A DNA stretch of 64,000 bases from Paenibacillus glucanolyticus NBRC 15330 (GCF_004000885.1 NZ_BIMC01000016.1:1-64000); one strand, 5' to 3'. Shown: positions 1 through 8,940, numbered from the stretch's first letter. The notes: a model not told the origin generated them from the sequence alone. Translations and numbers: made by a program.

Positions 1-1055
1 ACCGTTGCAGTCAGTTGTTCCGTTCCTCCCTGCACCACAGTTGCACTGGTTGGGCTGACCGTCACACTGTTTACCACTGGGACAGGAGCTGATTTAATAT
101 GACCGTCATAAGTTAGATTGTCATAGCCTACGGCGACTGCTCGTCCTCCACCTATACTAATGTCAGCAAAATCAATGGACGAGGAAACTTGACTCCATTC
201 CTCAAGCCAATTAACTCCATTTCGTGAGCTTGCTACTCTTTCATTTGTGCTGACTGTATAAAATTTACCTGCGGCATAGGTCACTGAGGCTAGGCCCATT
301 CCGTTGTAATTCAGAACCGTTGCCTTCGTCCAGGATATGCCATCATTTGACACGTAGGCCTGACCGGCTTCTCCTACCGCTACAAACACATGATTTCCGT
401 ACGCAATATCAAAAATCGCTTGGCCTCGATTCGTAGTGTAAACTTGCGCCCAACTTAATCCATCAGTCGATCGATAAATTTTGGTGGCTTCTCCATCCAT
501 ATAGGTTGTGGCAATATACACCCCATCACCGTACGTTACTCTGTAGAAATTAGGGACTGAATTGTCGGTATACACCACTTCCGGTTTGCCATTTCCTATG
601 AATGAATACAATTTGTCTTGTCCCGCTAATACATAACGATTGGTGTCCGCACTGTAAGCAATATCATTGATATGTGTGTTTTTTAACGTTGCATCCAAAG
701 ATGTCCAGGCTGTTACGGGATCATTGGTTTTATAAACCCCATCGGATCCAGTAAGATACCAAGTTGAATTCAGAAATTTGACATTAGAAGGTTCTAATGT
801 CATCCCAAGATTGCGATTATCCCATGTCACAGAATCAGTAGACACATGATAGTCTAGATAATAACCCAGCGACATCCATTTACCATTGCCGTACTCCACA
901 AATGTCTGCAGACTACCCGGTACGTGATGCACATTACTCCAATTAGCAGCGTTAACTTTGGAAGAGAAAATCCCACCACTAATGGAACTAAAAAGCAACA
1001 TGCCTGCCAACGAACTCTGAATGAAACGATTCAACCCTCTTTTTCTTGAAAACAT
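1..1055 (-). CDS. Secreted beta-propeller-like protein with Ig-like (Big) domain, partial
   Basis: The gene is cut by the left edge, so its C-terminus is missing. The protein begins with a Sec signal peptide of about 36 residues (MFSRKRGLNRF, a hydrophobic stretch, then KVNA before ANWS). The next 300 or so residues repeat a BNR/propeller-like unit: STDSVTW, STDGLSW, SNDGISW and SRNGVNW each end a blade. At about residue 330 a bacterial Ig-like (Big_2-type) domain starts with VNSVTVSPTSATV. Such proteins are exported and usually cell-surface bound. The ATG at 1055 has a G-rich Shine-Dalgarno sequence a few bases upstream. Substrate or ligand is unknown; a sialidase-like fold does not imply sialidase activity, and no catalytic Asp box of the classical type is evident. 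Confidence 0.75.
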   Translation of the reverse strand, partial: MFSRKRGLNRFIQSSLAGMLLFSSISGGIFSSKVNAANWSNVHHVPGSLQTFVEYGNGKWMSLGYYLDYHVSTDSVTWDNRNLGMTLEPSNVKFLNSTWYLTGSDGVYKTNDPVTAWTSLDATLKNTHINDIAYSADTNRYVLAGQDKLYSFIGNGKPEVVYTDNSVPNFYRVTYGDGVYIATTYMDGEATKIYRSTDGLSWAQVYTTNRGQAIFDIAYGNHVFVAVGEAGQAYVSNDGISWTKATVLNYNGMGLASVTYAAGKFYTVSTNERVASSRNGVNWLEEWSQVSSSIDFADISIGGGRAVAVGYDNLTYDGHIKSAPVPVVNSVTVSPTSATVVQGGTEQLTAT

Positions 1056-1394
1056 ACCCGCCCCCCATATTTAAGTGTATTTGGCATAGTTCACTCATTG
1101 CCTTATTCATTTCCCGATGATGGCGTCGAATGAAGGAAATGGAAATTACTTTCATCATAAACGAGACTCTCTTTAAGGTAAATATAAAATTAGGGACTTT
1201 TCTCACAATGTAAAGACTTTTAGCCCACTTCAATCTACCTTTCATATTCTAATTCCAGAATTATAGAAACATAATTCGCCATTATTCGATATAAAATCAC
1301 AAAATTTTAATGACAGCCCCTTTCCCATCTGTTATAAACAAATTATGACAACGATGTTGCAGCCCCTACTCTTAAACAAGGGAGAAAATGAACA
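1056..1394. other. Intergenic region, AT-rich
   Basis: This is a divergent gap of about 340 bases between the surface protein (minus) and the GNAT/tail-collar operon (plus). It must hold both promoters, but I cannot pick a convincing -35/-10 pair. A reading frame on the minus strand running through it overlaps the signal peptide in another frame and looks like a shadow. Confidence 0.5.
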
Positions 1395-1868
1395 TTGATT
1401 GATACAGTTGCAGCAAGACCTGAAGATGAGATCTTTTTGTTCCAATTGTATTCATTGACTCGAGCAGACGAATTACAAAATTGGGGCTGGGGAGTAGAAG
1501 AGCAGGAGCAGTTTCTGCGTATGCAATGGAGAGCTCAAACCATGTCTTATGCTTCTTCTTACCCAGATGCCATTCGTATGATCGTCCGTTACAATGGTGC
1601 GCCTGTCGGTCAAATATATGTGCTTGATCAGGGAGCAAGATGGGTGCTAATTGATATTTCTCTTCTTCCGGAGTACCGCAATCAAGGCATAGGGACTCGT
1701 TTGATCATGGATTTACAACATCGGGCAACTCATGCCAATGCAGCTGTTCGTTTAAGCGTACTTCCTATGAACAGGGCATTGAGTTTGTACCAGAAGCTTG
1801 AGTTTGTTCCTGTACACAGCGAGGGTATTCATCAGGTAATGGAATGGCGTGCTTCAAAAACAAAGTAG
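1395..1868 (+). CDS. GNAT family N-acetyltransferase
   Basis: This 157-residue protein has the single-domain length of GNAT enzymes, which transfer an acetyl group from acetyl-CoA to an amine. The acetyl-CoA pyrophosphate loop is LPEYRNQGIGTRL, with RNQGIG at residues 95-100. The C-terminal NRALSLYQKLEFVPV is the usual last helix-strand. The start is TTG at 1395, since the nearby ATG at 1388 runs into a stop after four codons; GGAG at 1381-1384 is a suitable Shine-Dalgarno sequence. It lies 32 bases ahead of three tail-collar genes and is probably co-transcribed. A GNAT next to Mdp-type collar genes suggests a conserved module, but the substrate is unknown. Confidence 0.85.
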   Translation: MIDTVAARPEDEIFLFQLYSLTRADELQNWGWGVEEQEQFLRMQWRAQTMSYASSYPDAIRMIVRYNGAPVGQIYVLDQGARWVLIDISLLPEYRNQGIGTRLIMDLQHRATHANAAVRLSVLPMNRALSLYQKLEFVPVHSEGIHQVMEWRASKTK

Positions 1869-1900
1869 GTCTGAATCATAATTTGGCGAGGTGAGAACAA

Positions 1901-2410
1901 ATGAGTGAAGCTTTTTTAGGTGAAATTCGTATGTTTGCGGGAAATTTTGCCCCTCAAGGGTGGGCATTGTGTAATGGACAAATACTATCTATTGCTGGAA
2001 ATGAAGCTCTATACACCCTACTCGGTACACTTTATGGCGGAGATGGCCAGAACACCTTTGCCCTGCCCGATTTACAGGGCAGAGTTGCCGTTCATCCAAG
2101 TACTGCGTATGCAAGGGGACAAAAAGCAGGGGCTCAGGAGGTTACACTAAATTCAAATCAACTTCCGGCACATACGCATCAGGTATACACAGCCTCGGAC
2201 TCCTCCACGATCTCCTCGACTCCAACGAATGCAACATGGGCTGATTCACCACGCAAAATATATTCCACTGCAACCGGAGCCAGCACAGTGAATATGAATA
2301 ACACCGCCGTATATTCAGCTGGTGGAAATCAGCCTCATAACAACATGATGCCTTCGACTGTCATCTCGTTCATTATCTCTCTAGAAGGTACTTTCCCGCC
2401 TCGACCTTAA
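1901..2410 (+). CDS. Phage tail collar domain protein (Mdp-type), paralog 1
   Basis: The 169-residue protein belongs to the tail-collar family (PF07484), also called microcystin-dependent proteins. The conserved N-terminus is LGEIRMFAGNFAPQGWALC, followed by GQILSI, the LLGTLYGGDG turn and the FALPDLQGR strand. QLPAHTH follows at about residue 87, and the C-terminus has PHNNMMPS and a final ISLEGTFP. There is no signal peptide. GAGGTGA lies just upstream of the ATG. Collar domains occur in phage short tail fibres, but stand-alone trios like this occur in many bacterial chromosomes without a prophage, with unknown function. It is first of three tandem paralogs. Confidence 0.88.
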   Translation: MSEAFLGEIRMFAGNFAPQGWALCNGQILSIAGNEALYTLLGTLYGGDGQNTFALPDLQGRVAVHPSTAYARGQKAGAQEVTLNSNQLPAHTHQVYTASDSSTISSTPTNATWADSPRKIYSTATGASTVNMNNTAVYSAGGNQPHNNMMPSTVISFIISLEGTFPPRP

Positions 2411-2438
2411 AACAAAATACAATTCAGGAGGTAAGCGC

Positions 2439-2936
2439 ATGTCAGAACCTTTTTTGGGCGAGATTCGATTGTTCGCCAATAACTACGCCCCCAGAAATTG
2501 GGCTTTTTGTGAAGGACAAATACTGTCGATTAGCAGCAATCCGGCCCTTTTCTCTTTGCTCGGCACCGTCTACGGGGGAAATGGAGTTTCTACTTTTGCA
2601 CTTCCTGATTACCGTGGCCGTGTCCCCATTCATGTTTCCCAAACCATCCCGCTGGGCTCTGCCCAAGGTGAAGCTTCACATACGCTAACATCTAATGAGA
2701 TGCCAATACATACTCACCAAGCCGTTGCTTCTCAAACCAATCCGACGATGGCATCTCCTCTGAACAATGTATGGGCCGCTGTCCCAAACTCATTTGGATC
2801 GTCAGTAGGGCAAAATCCAATGAATTCAGGAAGTCTCTCCACAGCGGGTGGCTCACAAGCCCATAACAATATGCAGCCTTACACGGTTTTGAATTACGCT
2901 ATTGCAATTGAGGGAATTTTTCCTTCTCGCAACTAA
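2439..2936 (+). CDS. Phage tail collar domain protein (Mdp-type), paralog 2
   Basis: This 165-residue protein has the same plan as its neighbour: LGEIRLFANNYAPRNWAFC at the start, GQILSISSNPALFSLLGT, then FALPDYRGRVPIH, EMPIHTHQ and the terminal AIAIEGIFPSRN. The middle segment, after the HTH motif, is a Ser/Asn/Pro-rich variable loop with no clear match to paralog 1, which suggests diversification of an exposed tip. AGGAGG sits about eight bases before the ATG. It is separated from its neighbours by 28 and 16 bases, so the three form one transcription unit. The function of chromosomal collar trios is not established. Confidence 0.88.
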   Translation: MSEPFLGEIRLFANNYAPRNWAFCEGQILSISSNPALFSLLGTVYGGNGVSTFALPDYRGRVPIHVSQTIPLGSAQGEASHTLTSNEMPIHTHQAVASQTNPTMASPLNNVWAAVPNSFGSSVGQNPMNSGSLSTAGGSQAHNNMQPYTVLNYAIAIEGIFPSRN

Positions 2937-2952
2937 TAAGGAGGACAATACT

Positions 2953-3489
2953 ATGGCTGAGGCATATATCGGAGAGATCCGAATTTTTGCAGGCAATTTC
3001 GCGCCGAAAGGCTGGGCTTTATGTAATGGGCAGTTATTGTCAATAGCCCAAAACACAGCGCTATTCTCTGTGCTGGGCATCCAGTATGGAGGTGATGGGA
3101 GGAGCACCTTTGCATTGCCAAATTTAATGGGTTCAGCTGTAATACATCAAGGGACGGGAACGGGTTTGTCGCCGCGGCATGTTGGGGAGAAACTTGGTGA
3201 GCCGACGGTGACATTAACACAAACGGAGATTCCCGCTCATACGCACACGCCTCAAGGCATTGTTGCAACTGGGAATCAGAATTCACCTAAAGATGCTTAC
3301 TGGGCCCAAGCTCCCAAACCTATACCGACTGCACCGCAACCTCCGTTGTATAACAACACTGCTGACACACAGATGGCACCTTTGGCTGTGGGGGTAGCTG
3401 GTTCTTCCTTACCTCATAATAATATGCAGCCTTTTATCGCCCAAAATTTTATCATTTGTTTGCAAGGCGAATTTCCTTCTCGTGGCTAA
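2953..3489 (+). CDS. Phage tail collar domain protein (Mdp-type), paralog 3
   Basis: The third paralog has 178 residues: IGEIRIFAGNFAPKGWALC, GQLLSIAQNTALFSVLG, YGGDGRSTFALPNL, EIPAHTH, then a Pro/Asn-rich loop and PHNNMQPFIAQNFI. The start is the ATG at 2953, preceded by AAGGAGG, rather than the longer frame opening at 2902 inside paralog 2. The Pro-rich insert makes it the longest of the three. It is last in the operon and faces the convergent 1033-residue protein gene. Confidence 0.88.
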   Translation: MAEAYIGEIRIFAGNFAPKGWALCNGQLLSIAQNTALFSVLGIQYGGDGRSTFALPNLMGSAVIHQGTGTGLSPRHVGEKLGEPTVTLTQTEIPAHTHTPQGIVATGNQNSPKDAYWAQAPKPIPTAPQPPLYNNTADTQMAPLAVGVAGSSLPHNNMQPFIAQNFIICLQGEFPSRG

Positions 3490-3518
3490 GCTTTAAAGCA
3501 TTCAATATATTCAAAAAA

Positions 3519-3542
3519 GAGGCGTCCATTATGGGCGCCTCT
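3519..3542 (-). terminator. Terminator of the 1033-residue protein gene
   Basis: GAGGCG(C/T)CC pairs across a five-base loop. Read on the minus strand the stem is followed by six T. On the plus strand the tail has few T, so it acts mainly on the minus-strand gene. Confidence 0.8.
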
Positions 3543-3593
3543 TACATTACAGACCCGTCAGTAGGGATTCAATCGAACAGACGGTTGCAAACT

Positions 3594-6500
3594 CTACAGT
3601 TCTATAACAACCAAATCTGCTTGCACAACTTCAGTTCCATTACCCGGAAGGCCAAACATTTCATGATCCGCAAACGCCTCGGAAATCGGTTTCTTCGCTG
3701 CAAAGGCGCTCAATTTTCCGGTGGGGACCTTTGGAGTGGTATACGCCTCCGCCTTTCCTGCCAAAGTCATTACGATCTTTGTCACCTGACTGAGATCTAC
3801 GCCTTCGTTAAGCGTAAAACCTCGTCGATCCTCAAGTGGGACCTCAATTGACCAAATCGACAATAAGCCTGGCATAATTCGGTTATTCCCATCACCCACT
3901 GCTCCGCCGGACAAATTGCCAATGTACTCTTTAGGTTCTCCAGCATCGCCCGCATCTTCACTTGGTGTCACTTCATATTCAAAGAAACCGTGGCTTTTGT
4001 TATGGACAAAGTCAAAACGCTCGCCATACGAATCCAGGAACGTGGAGTGACCGGAGTGTGTATACTCAATGTGAATGCTGCCCGCCGAATGCCGGGCACC
4101 CGGCAACTGAATGTGACAGTCACTGACCATCATATGAGCTTTGCCTGCAATCTTCTCCCTGATGAGTTTGTTTTCCAGTGACAAAGGGAAAAAGGCTGTT
4201 CGATGGTCTCGAAGCGCTTCGAATTGCTCTGGAAAGGATGCTTCATTCAAAATGAAAGTTACGTTCTTAAACGGCTGCACCGGATTCTCCGATGCGTTCA
4301 GCGCATTTTTCAGTTTAATGGTCATATCAGCATGGATACGGGCGAGCTCTGCCACATGACTATCCCGGATAAACGGGAAAAAGTCCTTACTAAGCACCAT
4401 ATAGCGGTACGCTTGGTATTCCTGATACAGAAAATCGGTCAATGCCAATTTCAAACCGTTGTAGAGATCGAGAATATACGTATGGAACAGCGGCAGGCCA
4501 GCGTCCACCTCATCACCCATCGCCTGCCGGATCCGTTCTTGATCTGCACGGCGCTGTTCCATTTCGGCAAACCATTTTGCCTCTTCAAGATGTTTTGCTT
4601 TCACCGATTGTATTTTGCCTTGATATTCTTCGACAACGTTTAGATATTGATTGAAGGCTTTGCGATATCCCTCGACCTTCTCCTCCGGCATCTGCTTATA
4701 GATCGGCTTCAGCATGTTTTCGAACTTTTCGCGCGACATCGTAAGCATGGATGAACGATAGCCAAAGGAATCACGCGCCGCATTCATCTGACCGATCAAA
4801 TCATATAGCTCTGCTCCATCCTTTAATACCGCTAAACCGGAAGAAACGACCGTGGTCACATTTTTGATGGATTTGGAAAGCTCCGCTTCCTTCTTCTTCT
4901 TTTCTTTTTCCACCGTTTTTGTGTTTTTGAATGGATCATCAATGACAATGGATTTGCCTGTATTCCAATAATTACTGACCGCCGAAGCGATAGCTCCCCC
5001 TGTTTTGAGCGCCGTTATGGCAGGAGTTACGTTAGTGACCAGTGCCACACCGTTAACCACCAGATCAAATGTAGCTTTCAGGGAATCCAGGGCGAGCTTC
5101 TTCCTGAGCGCTTGTACAAATTCTTCCGCTACTTTCTGGAGATGCTTCTCATTAGACAATATGCTTTCATACAGCTTGTCTGCTTCCGATTCCAAGCGCT
5201 CCCGTTCGATGATCGATTTTTGCCTTTGATCATCCAAATCGTTGATCCGGTTTACTGCAATGGATATGGTGTCCTTTAATATTTTCACGCGGCCCCTTTG
5301 ATCGTTTTCAGCCTTTACATATTCATGATATAAGGTTTCAGCTTGTTGAGCAGCCGTAATTAGATTGCCACCAAGATCTTGGTACTTATCTAAAGGCATT
5401 AACGGCGTCCAGTTCCAGGGATGGCTGAAATAATCAAGTCCCTGTCCCAACTGTGAAAGGAGAATAATGGACTTGTTGCGTAGTGCCAGCCATTGAATGG
5501 ACGCATCCAGCATGCTGCCTTGAAAAGCCGAATAATCGCTCAAAGCTCGGACCACGTCAAACCAGGCCTCATCCGGAGTTGTACGCTGCAGCCAATCCAG
5601 CAGAATCGCGGATTCTTCGAGCTTCTCCTCACTCCCCGTCAAATAGGCCAATCCAGCCTTATGCAAAGTCAGCATTTGGCGTTCAAGTGAAGCACCTAAG
5701 GCCGTTTCCAAATTAATCGGAGAGAATTCTTTGTACAATTCTGTTTTACTTAGCTTCGATCCATAAAATTGATCATATTGTATCTGTACCACGGTGGATT
5801 TGGCGGGTTCGCCATTAGCCGCATTAGTTGCGATAAGCCCAGATTTGCCGTCCATGCCGTCCTTCCCGCCAGCATCCCTCTTATTGCTTACCCGGGTGAC
5901 GGAAGAGGTTCTCCCAACGGTAACAGTCTCTAGCTTATACCCGCCTATCCCACCCGGAGCTCCCGCTCCCGCTTTTCCCGGTAAGGTAGGTGCCCCGGCG
6001 ATCCCGACTTGATTTTCCATCGTAATCCTGTGTTCTCCGCTGGAAACCACGTATCCAACAAAAATACATCCGGCATCTCCTCCATTCCCTGAATGACCGG
6101 CATGACCGCCGTTACCTCCATCTCCACCGTTACCACCCGGTGTCGAATAATCATTCGCGTAAAACCAGTGCTTCTCGGCGTCTCTTCCATCCTCACCCCG
6201 CCGGCCATCCATGCCGTCTCCTCCGTCTTGGCCACGACCTCCGTTGCTGCCATTAGCCACGAGCCTTAATTCCCCTTTTAGATCAAAACGTTCCGCAGCC
6301 AGCACCATATGTCCGCCGGACATCCCTGCTCCTCCATCGAGGCCATCCATACCATCTCCACCACGATCCCCATTCTTGATCGCCTTCATTCCCGGATCAG
6401 CCTTGGGTTCCTGTACAAAGTCCTGATCCGAAGGGACAGGGGCTCCTGACGTACTAATCGACACATTCCCATCAGAAGAAATGATTCTTGCATTCAGCGT

Positions 6501-6695
6501 CAGATTACGCCCGGGCAAGCTTAACGATCCGACAAGATGAATAGTATCGGCCTGAATCCAATAGTGAGCCGATGAATCGGATAAATAATCCTGCGTTAGA
6601 TTTAAATCGGTAGCCGTTAGATAGATGTACCCCTCTTTTTTGCCTCGCTGGACACCGGAATATAACGACTGGCTTGTTCTTTCCATAACTTCCAT
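3594..6695 (-). CDS. Large unknown protein: Gly-rich N-terminus, helical middle, TcA-like C-terminus
   Basis: I do not recognise this 1033-residue protein as a named family. Residues 1-90 look like short beta strands. Residues 100-300 are a Gly-rich, Asp/Asn-rich stretch with runs such as GGDGMDGLDGG and GGNGGDGGNGG, interrupted by beta segments; it is not strict Gly-X-Y collagen. Residues 310-800 are almost all helical, with heptad-like coiled coil at 450-530 and 690-760 and a long uncharged stretch at 541-578 (FDLVVNGVALVTNV, then TGGAIASAV), like the membrane hairpin of alpha-pore-forming toxins. Residues 810-980 are beta-rich and end in GLLSIWSIEVPL and LSQVTKIVMTL, a pattern like the C-terminal domain of Tc-toxin TcA subunits. 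No signal peptide. GGGAGGAG precedes the ATG at 6695. It converges on the tail-collar trio. A toxin or surface-filament role is inference. Confidence 0.75.
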   Translation of the reverse strand: MEVMERTSQSLYSGVQRGKKEGYIYLTATDLNLTQDYLSDSSAHYWIQADTIHLVGSLSLPGRNLTLNARIISSDGNVSISTSGAPVPSDQDFVQEPKADPGMKAIKNGDRGGDGMDGLDGGAGMSGGHMVLAAERFDLKGELRLVANGSNGGRGQDGGDGMDGRRGEDGRDAEKHWFYANDYSTPGGNGGDGGNGGHAGHSGNGGDAGCIFVGYVVSSGEHRITMENQVGIAGAPTLPGKAGAGAPGGIGGYKLETVTVGRTSSVTRVSNKRDAGGKDGMDGKSGLIATNAANGEPAKSTVVQIQYDQFYGSKLSKTELYKEFSPINLETALGASLERQMLTLHKAGLAYLTGSEEKLEESAILLDWLQRTTPDEAWFDVVRALSDYSAFQGSMLDASIQWLALRNKSIILLSQLGQGLDYFSHPWNWTPLMPLDKYQDLGGNLITAAQQAETLYHEYVKAENDQRGRVKILKDTISIAVNRINDLDDQRQKSIIERERLESEADKLYESILSNEKHLQKVAEEFVQALRKKLALDSLKATFDLVVNGVALVTNVTPAITALKTGGAIASAVSNYWNTGKSIVIDDPFKNTKTVEKEKKKKEAELSKSIKNVTTVVSSGLAVLKDGAELYDLIGQMNAARDSFGYRSSMLTMSREKFENMLKPIYKQMPEEKVEGYRKAFNQYLNVVEEYQGKIQSVKAKHLEEAKWFAEMEQRRADQERIRQAMGDEVDAGLPLFHTYILDLYNGLKLALTDFLYQEYQAYRYMVLSKDFFPFIRDSHVAELARIHADMTIKLKNALNASENPVQPFKNVTFILNEASFPEQFEALRDHRTAFFPLSLENKLIREKIAGKAHMMVSDCHIQLPGARHSAGSIHIEYTHSGHSTFLDSYGERFDFVHNKSHGFFEYEVTPSEDAGDAGEPKEYIGNLSGGAVGDGNNRIMPGLLSIWSIEVPLEDRRGFTLNEGVDLSQVTKIVMTLAGKAEAYTTPKVPTGKLSAFAAKKPISEAFADHEMFGLPGNGTEVVQADLVVIEL

Positions 6696-6878
6696 CTGTG
6701 GTGGGTCTCCTCCCTAAGTCTCATAAATTGTGTGACAATCCCCCTTCTTTAGGTCCATAAATTCCACAAGATAAACTTCGGAATGGTGATAATTGTCACT
6801 ATATACCTAATTGTAAGGGGATTTTATCCATAAATATATATTTTTTTCGATGGCTTAACCTCGCAACTTGCATCAAAA

Positions 6879-6909
6879 AAACAAGGAAACTGCAGCAGTC
6901 TCCTTGTTT
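6879..6909 (-). terminator. Terminator of the DUF1904 gene
   Basis: An almost perfect 15-base inverted repeat (AAACAAGGAAACTGC and its partner with one G-T pair) is followed on the minus strand by seven T. It explains why an apparent plus-strand frame here is not a gene. Confidence 0.85.
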
Positions 6910-6940
6910 GGGGTGTACTCATTTTCTATTGTTATTCTTT

Positions 6941-7255
6941 TTATTCTAATGGCCTTCCTTCTTTATAATAAAGATTCCGATTTAGAATCACAAAGAAAAT
7001 ATGTACGTTTCGGTACCCGTGCTCCGACAGTATGCCATGAATGCTGGCTGCCACCGCATCGTGAACCTCCTGCGCTCTCTGGAACATCAGAATTTCCACG
7101 GATAATGGCGTATTCGTAATGATCTGATAAGGAAGAAGCTCGATCTTCACAATCTCTTGCGGAATTTGAACAATACCCGCGAATTCGTCAACAACCTTAG
7201 GTGTTATTTCTTCAAGAAATACGTCTGGAAAACCTTTAAAGCGTAAATATGGCAC
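6941..7255 (-). CDS. DUF1904 family protein
   Basis: This 104-residue protein matches the DUF1904 pattern: MPYLRFKGF at the start, a strand-helix unit EFAGIVQIPQEIVKIELL, then VEILMFQRAQEVHDAVA and a final VHIFFVILNRNLYYKEG. The family has a tautomerase-like (4-oxalocrotonate) ferredoxin-type fold, with no assigned reaction; the residue after the initiator Met is Pro, as in tautomerases, where it is the catalytic base. The start is GTG at 7255 with AAGGGA upstream. It is a single-gene unit with its own terminator. Confidence 0.8.
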   Translation of the reverse strand: MPYLRFKGFPDVFLEEITPKVVDEFAGIVQIPQEIVKIELLPYQIITNTPLSVEILMFQRAQEVHDAVAASIHGILSEHGYRNVHIFFVILNRNLYYKEGRPLE

Positions 7256-7497
7256 TCTAATCCCTTCATTTCGTCAATTTATTGTCTTATAGATGTCTTC
7301 TGAGTGACTTTTGTCTCTATCCCTACTATACAATATTGTTATTGTGAAAGGAATCACTATGATTCAGATCCACTCATCGCCTGGTAAAGTTCAGCTATAG
7401 CTATCATATAAGTTGCCACGTAAAGATCGAACCTATAGACTGGATGAGTGTAAGCGTTCAATCTACAATCTAACTAAATAAGGAGTTGAAGTTGAGC

Positions 7498-8409
7498 ATG
7501 GGTCGTAATCTATGGGATGCAGAATGGGAAGTTACAAAACCGTTAGTGCAGCAGCTGTTAAACCTCCAATTTCCCCGCCTAGCCTCTCTGCCGATCCGGG
7601 AAATCGGGAACGGATGGGATAACACCGTATATCGTGTAGGCGATGAGTATGTATTTCGCTTTCCCAGACGACAGGTAGCCGTTGATTTATTGAGAACCGA
7701 AGCAAGAATTCTGCCTAAGCTGGCAGGCTATATTACAGTGCCATATGCCAAGCCCCTCTTCTTCGGGGAAGAGAGCACCCACTATCCAGCTCCCTTTCTC
7801 GGTTACTCCTATATACCGGGTAAATTTCCGATTGGAATATCGGACGATGCACGCGCGCAGTCTGCAGCTGCTCTCGCCAAGTTCCTGAAGAACCTGCACG
7901 TTTTCCCTGTGGAAATCGCACAGCAAGAAGGCATATTATTTGACCAGCGAAATCTGACGGACCTGGCTGGACGCAAAGAGAGAATGCTGGATTTTCTATC
8001 CCGGTTTAACCTTTATATCACGCAAGAGGAACTAGACGAAATCGCAAACTATTTGCAAGGGATCACCCTGGAACGAGTGGAACACCGACAGGTTCTCCTC
8101 CATGGCGATCTGCATTTTAAGAACATGTTAGTGGACGATTCGGGCATACTTGCGGGCATTATCGATTGGGGCGACGTGAACATCGGACATCCGGCCTGTG
8201 ACCTCAGCATCGCGTACAGTTACTTGCCTCCAGCCTCAAGACAGGCTTTTTATGAAATCTATGGTGAAGTGGACGATGAAACGAAGATTCTCGCACGAAT
8301 GATTGCGGTATACATACCTATGCTACTATTTATGCAGGCTGTGGACGATAAGGATGAAGCCATTGCAGAGGAGGCCAAATCGATTATTCAACGTGCTCTG
8401 GCCGATTGA
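7498..8409 (+). CDS. Aminoglycoside phosphotransferase (APH) family protein
   Basis: The 303-residue protein has the APH/choline-kinase-like fold. An N-lobe contains GWDNTVYRVGDEYVFRFPRR (the nucleotide-binding strands) and E-A-R at the start of the alphaC helix. The catalytic loop is HGDLHFKN at residues 202-209 and the metal-binding IDWGD follows at 222-226. These enzymes phosphorylate hydroxyls of aminoglycosides, macrolides or metabolites; the substrate cannot be read from the sequence. Three in-frame starts are possible: TTG 7486 abuts AAGGAG and is unlikely, TTG 7492 has six bases of spacing, ATG 7498 has twelve. I use the ATG, but 7492 is equally good. Confidence 0.82.
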   Translation: MGRNLWDAEWEVTKPLVQQLLNLQFPRLASLPIREIGNGWDNTVYRVGDEYVFRFPRRQVAVDLLRTEARILPKLAGYITVPYAKPLFFGEESTHYPAPFLGYSYIPGKFPIGISDDARAQSAAALAKFLKNLHVFPVEIAQQEGILFDQRNLTDLAGRKERMLDFLSRFNLYITQEELDEIANYLQGITLERVEHRQVLLHGDLHFKNMLVDDSGILAGIIDWGDVNIGHPACDLSIAYSYLPPASRQAFYEIYGEVDDETKILARMIAVYIPMLLFMQAVDDKDEAIAEEAKSIIQRALAD

Positions 8410-8472
8410 TCGATAGTTAGCCGGAACGGCATTCGGTCCGATGCTTAATTCGCAAAAACACGTCGCATAAGA

Positions 8473-8500
8473 AAGAAGCTTGAACCCCTTCAAGCTTCTT
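8473..8500. terminator. Bidirectional hairpin between convergent genes
   Basis: AAGAAGCTTGAA pairs perfectly with TTCAAGCTTCTT over a CCCC loop: 12 base pairs. The U-tract is weak on both strands, but the position between two convergent stops supports a shared terminator. Confidence 0.7.
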
Positions 8501-8526
8501 GATCACGGATCTACGAATCGCCGTTA

Positions 8527-8940
8527 TTATATTTTTAACATCCCCATTAATGGCATAATGGTTTTAATGACATTCATTCCCAATTTAATGTGAGGCACGA
8601 TCTGTCCCAAAAATCCAAAACCTCCACCACCGCCTCCGGCTGCAACAGCCTCTCCTTCCACTGCTCCTTCAGCTGCCGGTCCGCTTGGCTGACCTCCGAA
8701 CAAGGCACTCAAAAAGCCGGAAATTTGCGCTTTATCCCCGCTGCGGGCAATCGAAGCCGGCATCTTGTTGTTGGCGCGGAGCCCTGATAGAGTTACTGCC
8801 TGACCTTCGATCTGACTCAGTTCACCAATATAATAACTGCCGTCTTTGAGAACGACCACAACCGGTTGACCTACCCAATGCTGTGACGCAGGTACAGATT
8901 TGGGGACAGTCCTGGATTTCCTTACGCGTTTTGAAGACAT
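8527..8940 (-). CDS. Small Gly-rich protein with Sm-like N-terminal segment, unknown
   Basis: I do not recognise a named family in this 137-residue protein. It opens with a basic tail (SSKRVRKSRTVPKSV), then a short beta segment, VGQPVVVVLKDGSYYIGEL and a following GQAVTLSGL, that resembles the strands of Sm-like barrels. A low-complexity linker AAGGGGGGFGFLG at about 100-112 leads to a C-terminal amphipathic stretch IKLGMNVIKTIMPLMGML. GAGGTGA precedes the ATG. Small proteins with this mix in spore-formers are often spore-coat components, but that is a guess here. Confidence 0.6.
   Translation of the reverse strand: MSSKRVRKSRTVPKSVPASQHWVGQPVVVVLKDGSYYIGELSQIEGQAVTLSGLRANNKMPASIARSGDKAQISGFLSALFGGQPSGPAAEGAVEGEAVAAGGGGGGFGFLGQIVPHIKLGMNVIKTIMPLMGMLKI

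Noticed and set aside
988..1245. Minus-strand frame of 85 codons overlapping the surface protein
   Set aside because: It reads the signal-peptide DNA in another frame and has no family resemblance.
1901..3489. Tail-collar genes as part of a prophage
   Set aside because: No other phage gene is found on either side, and the operon has its own convergent neighbour.
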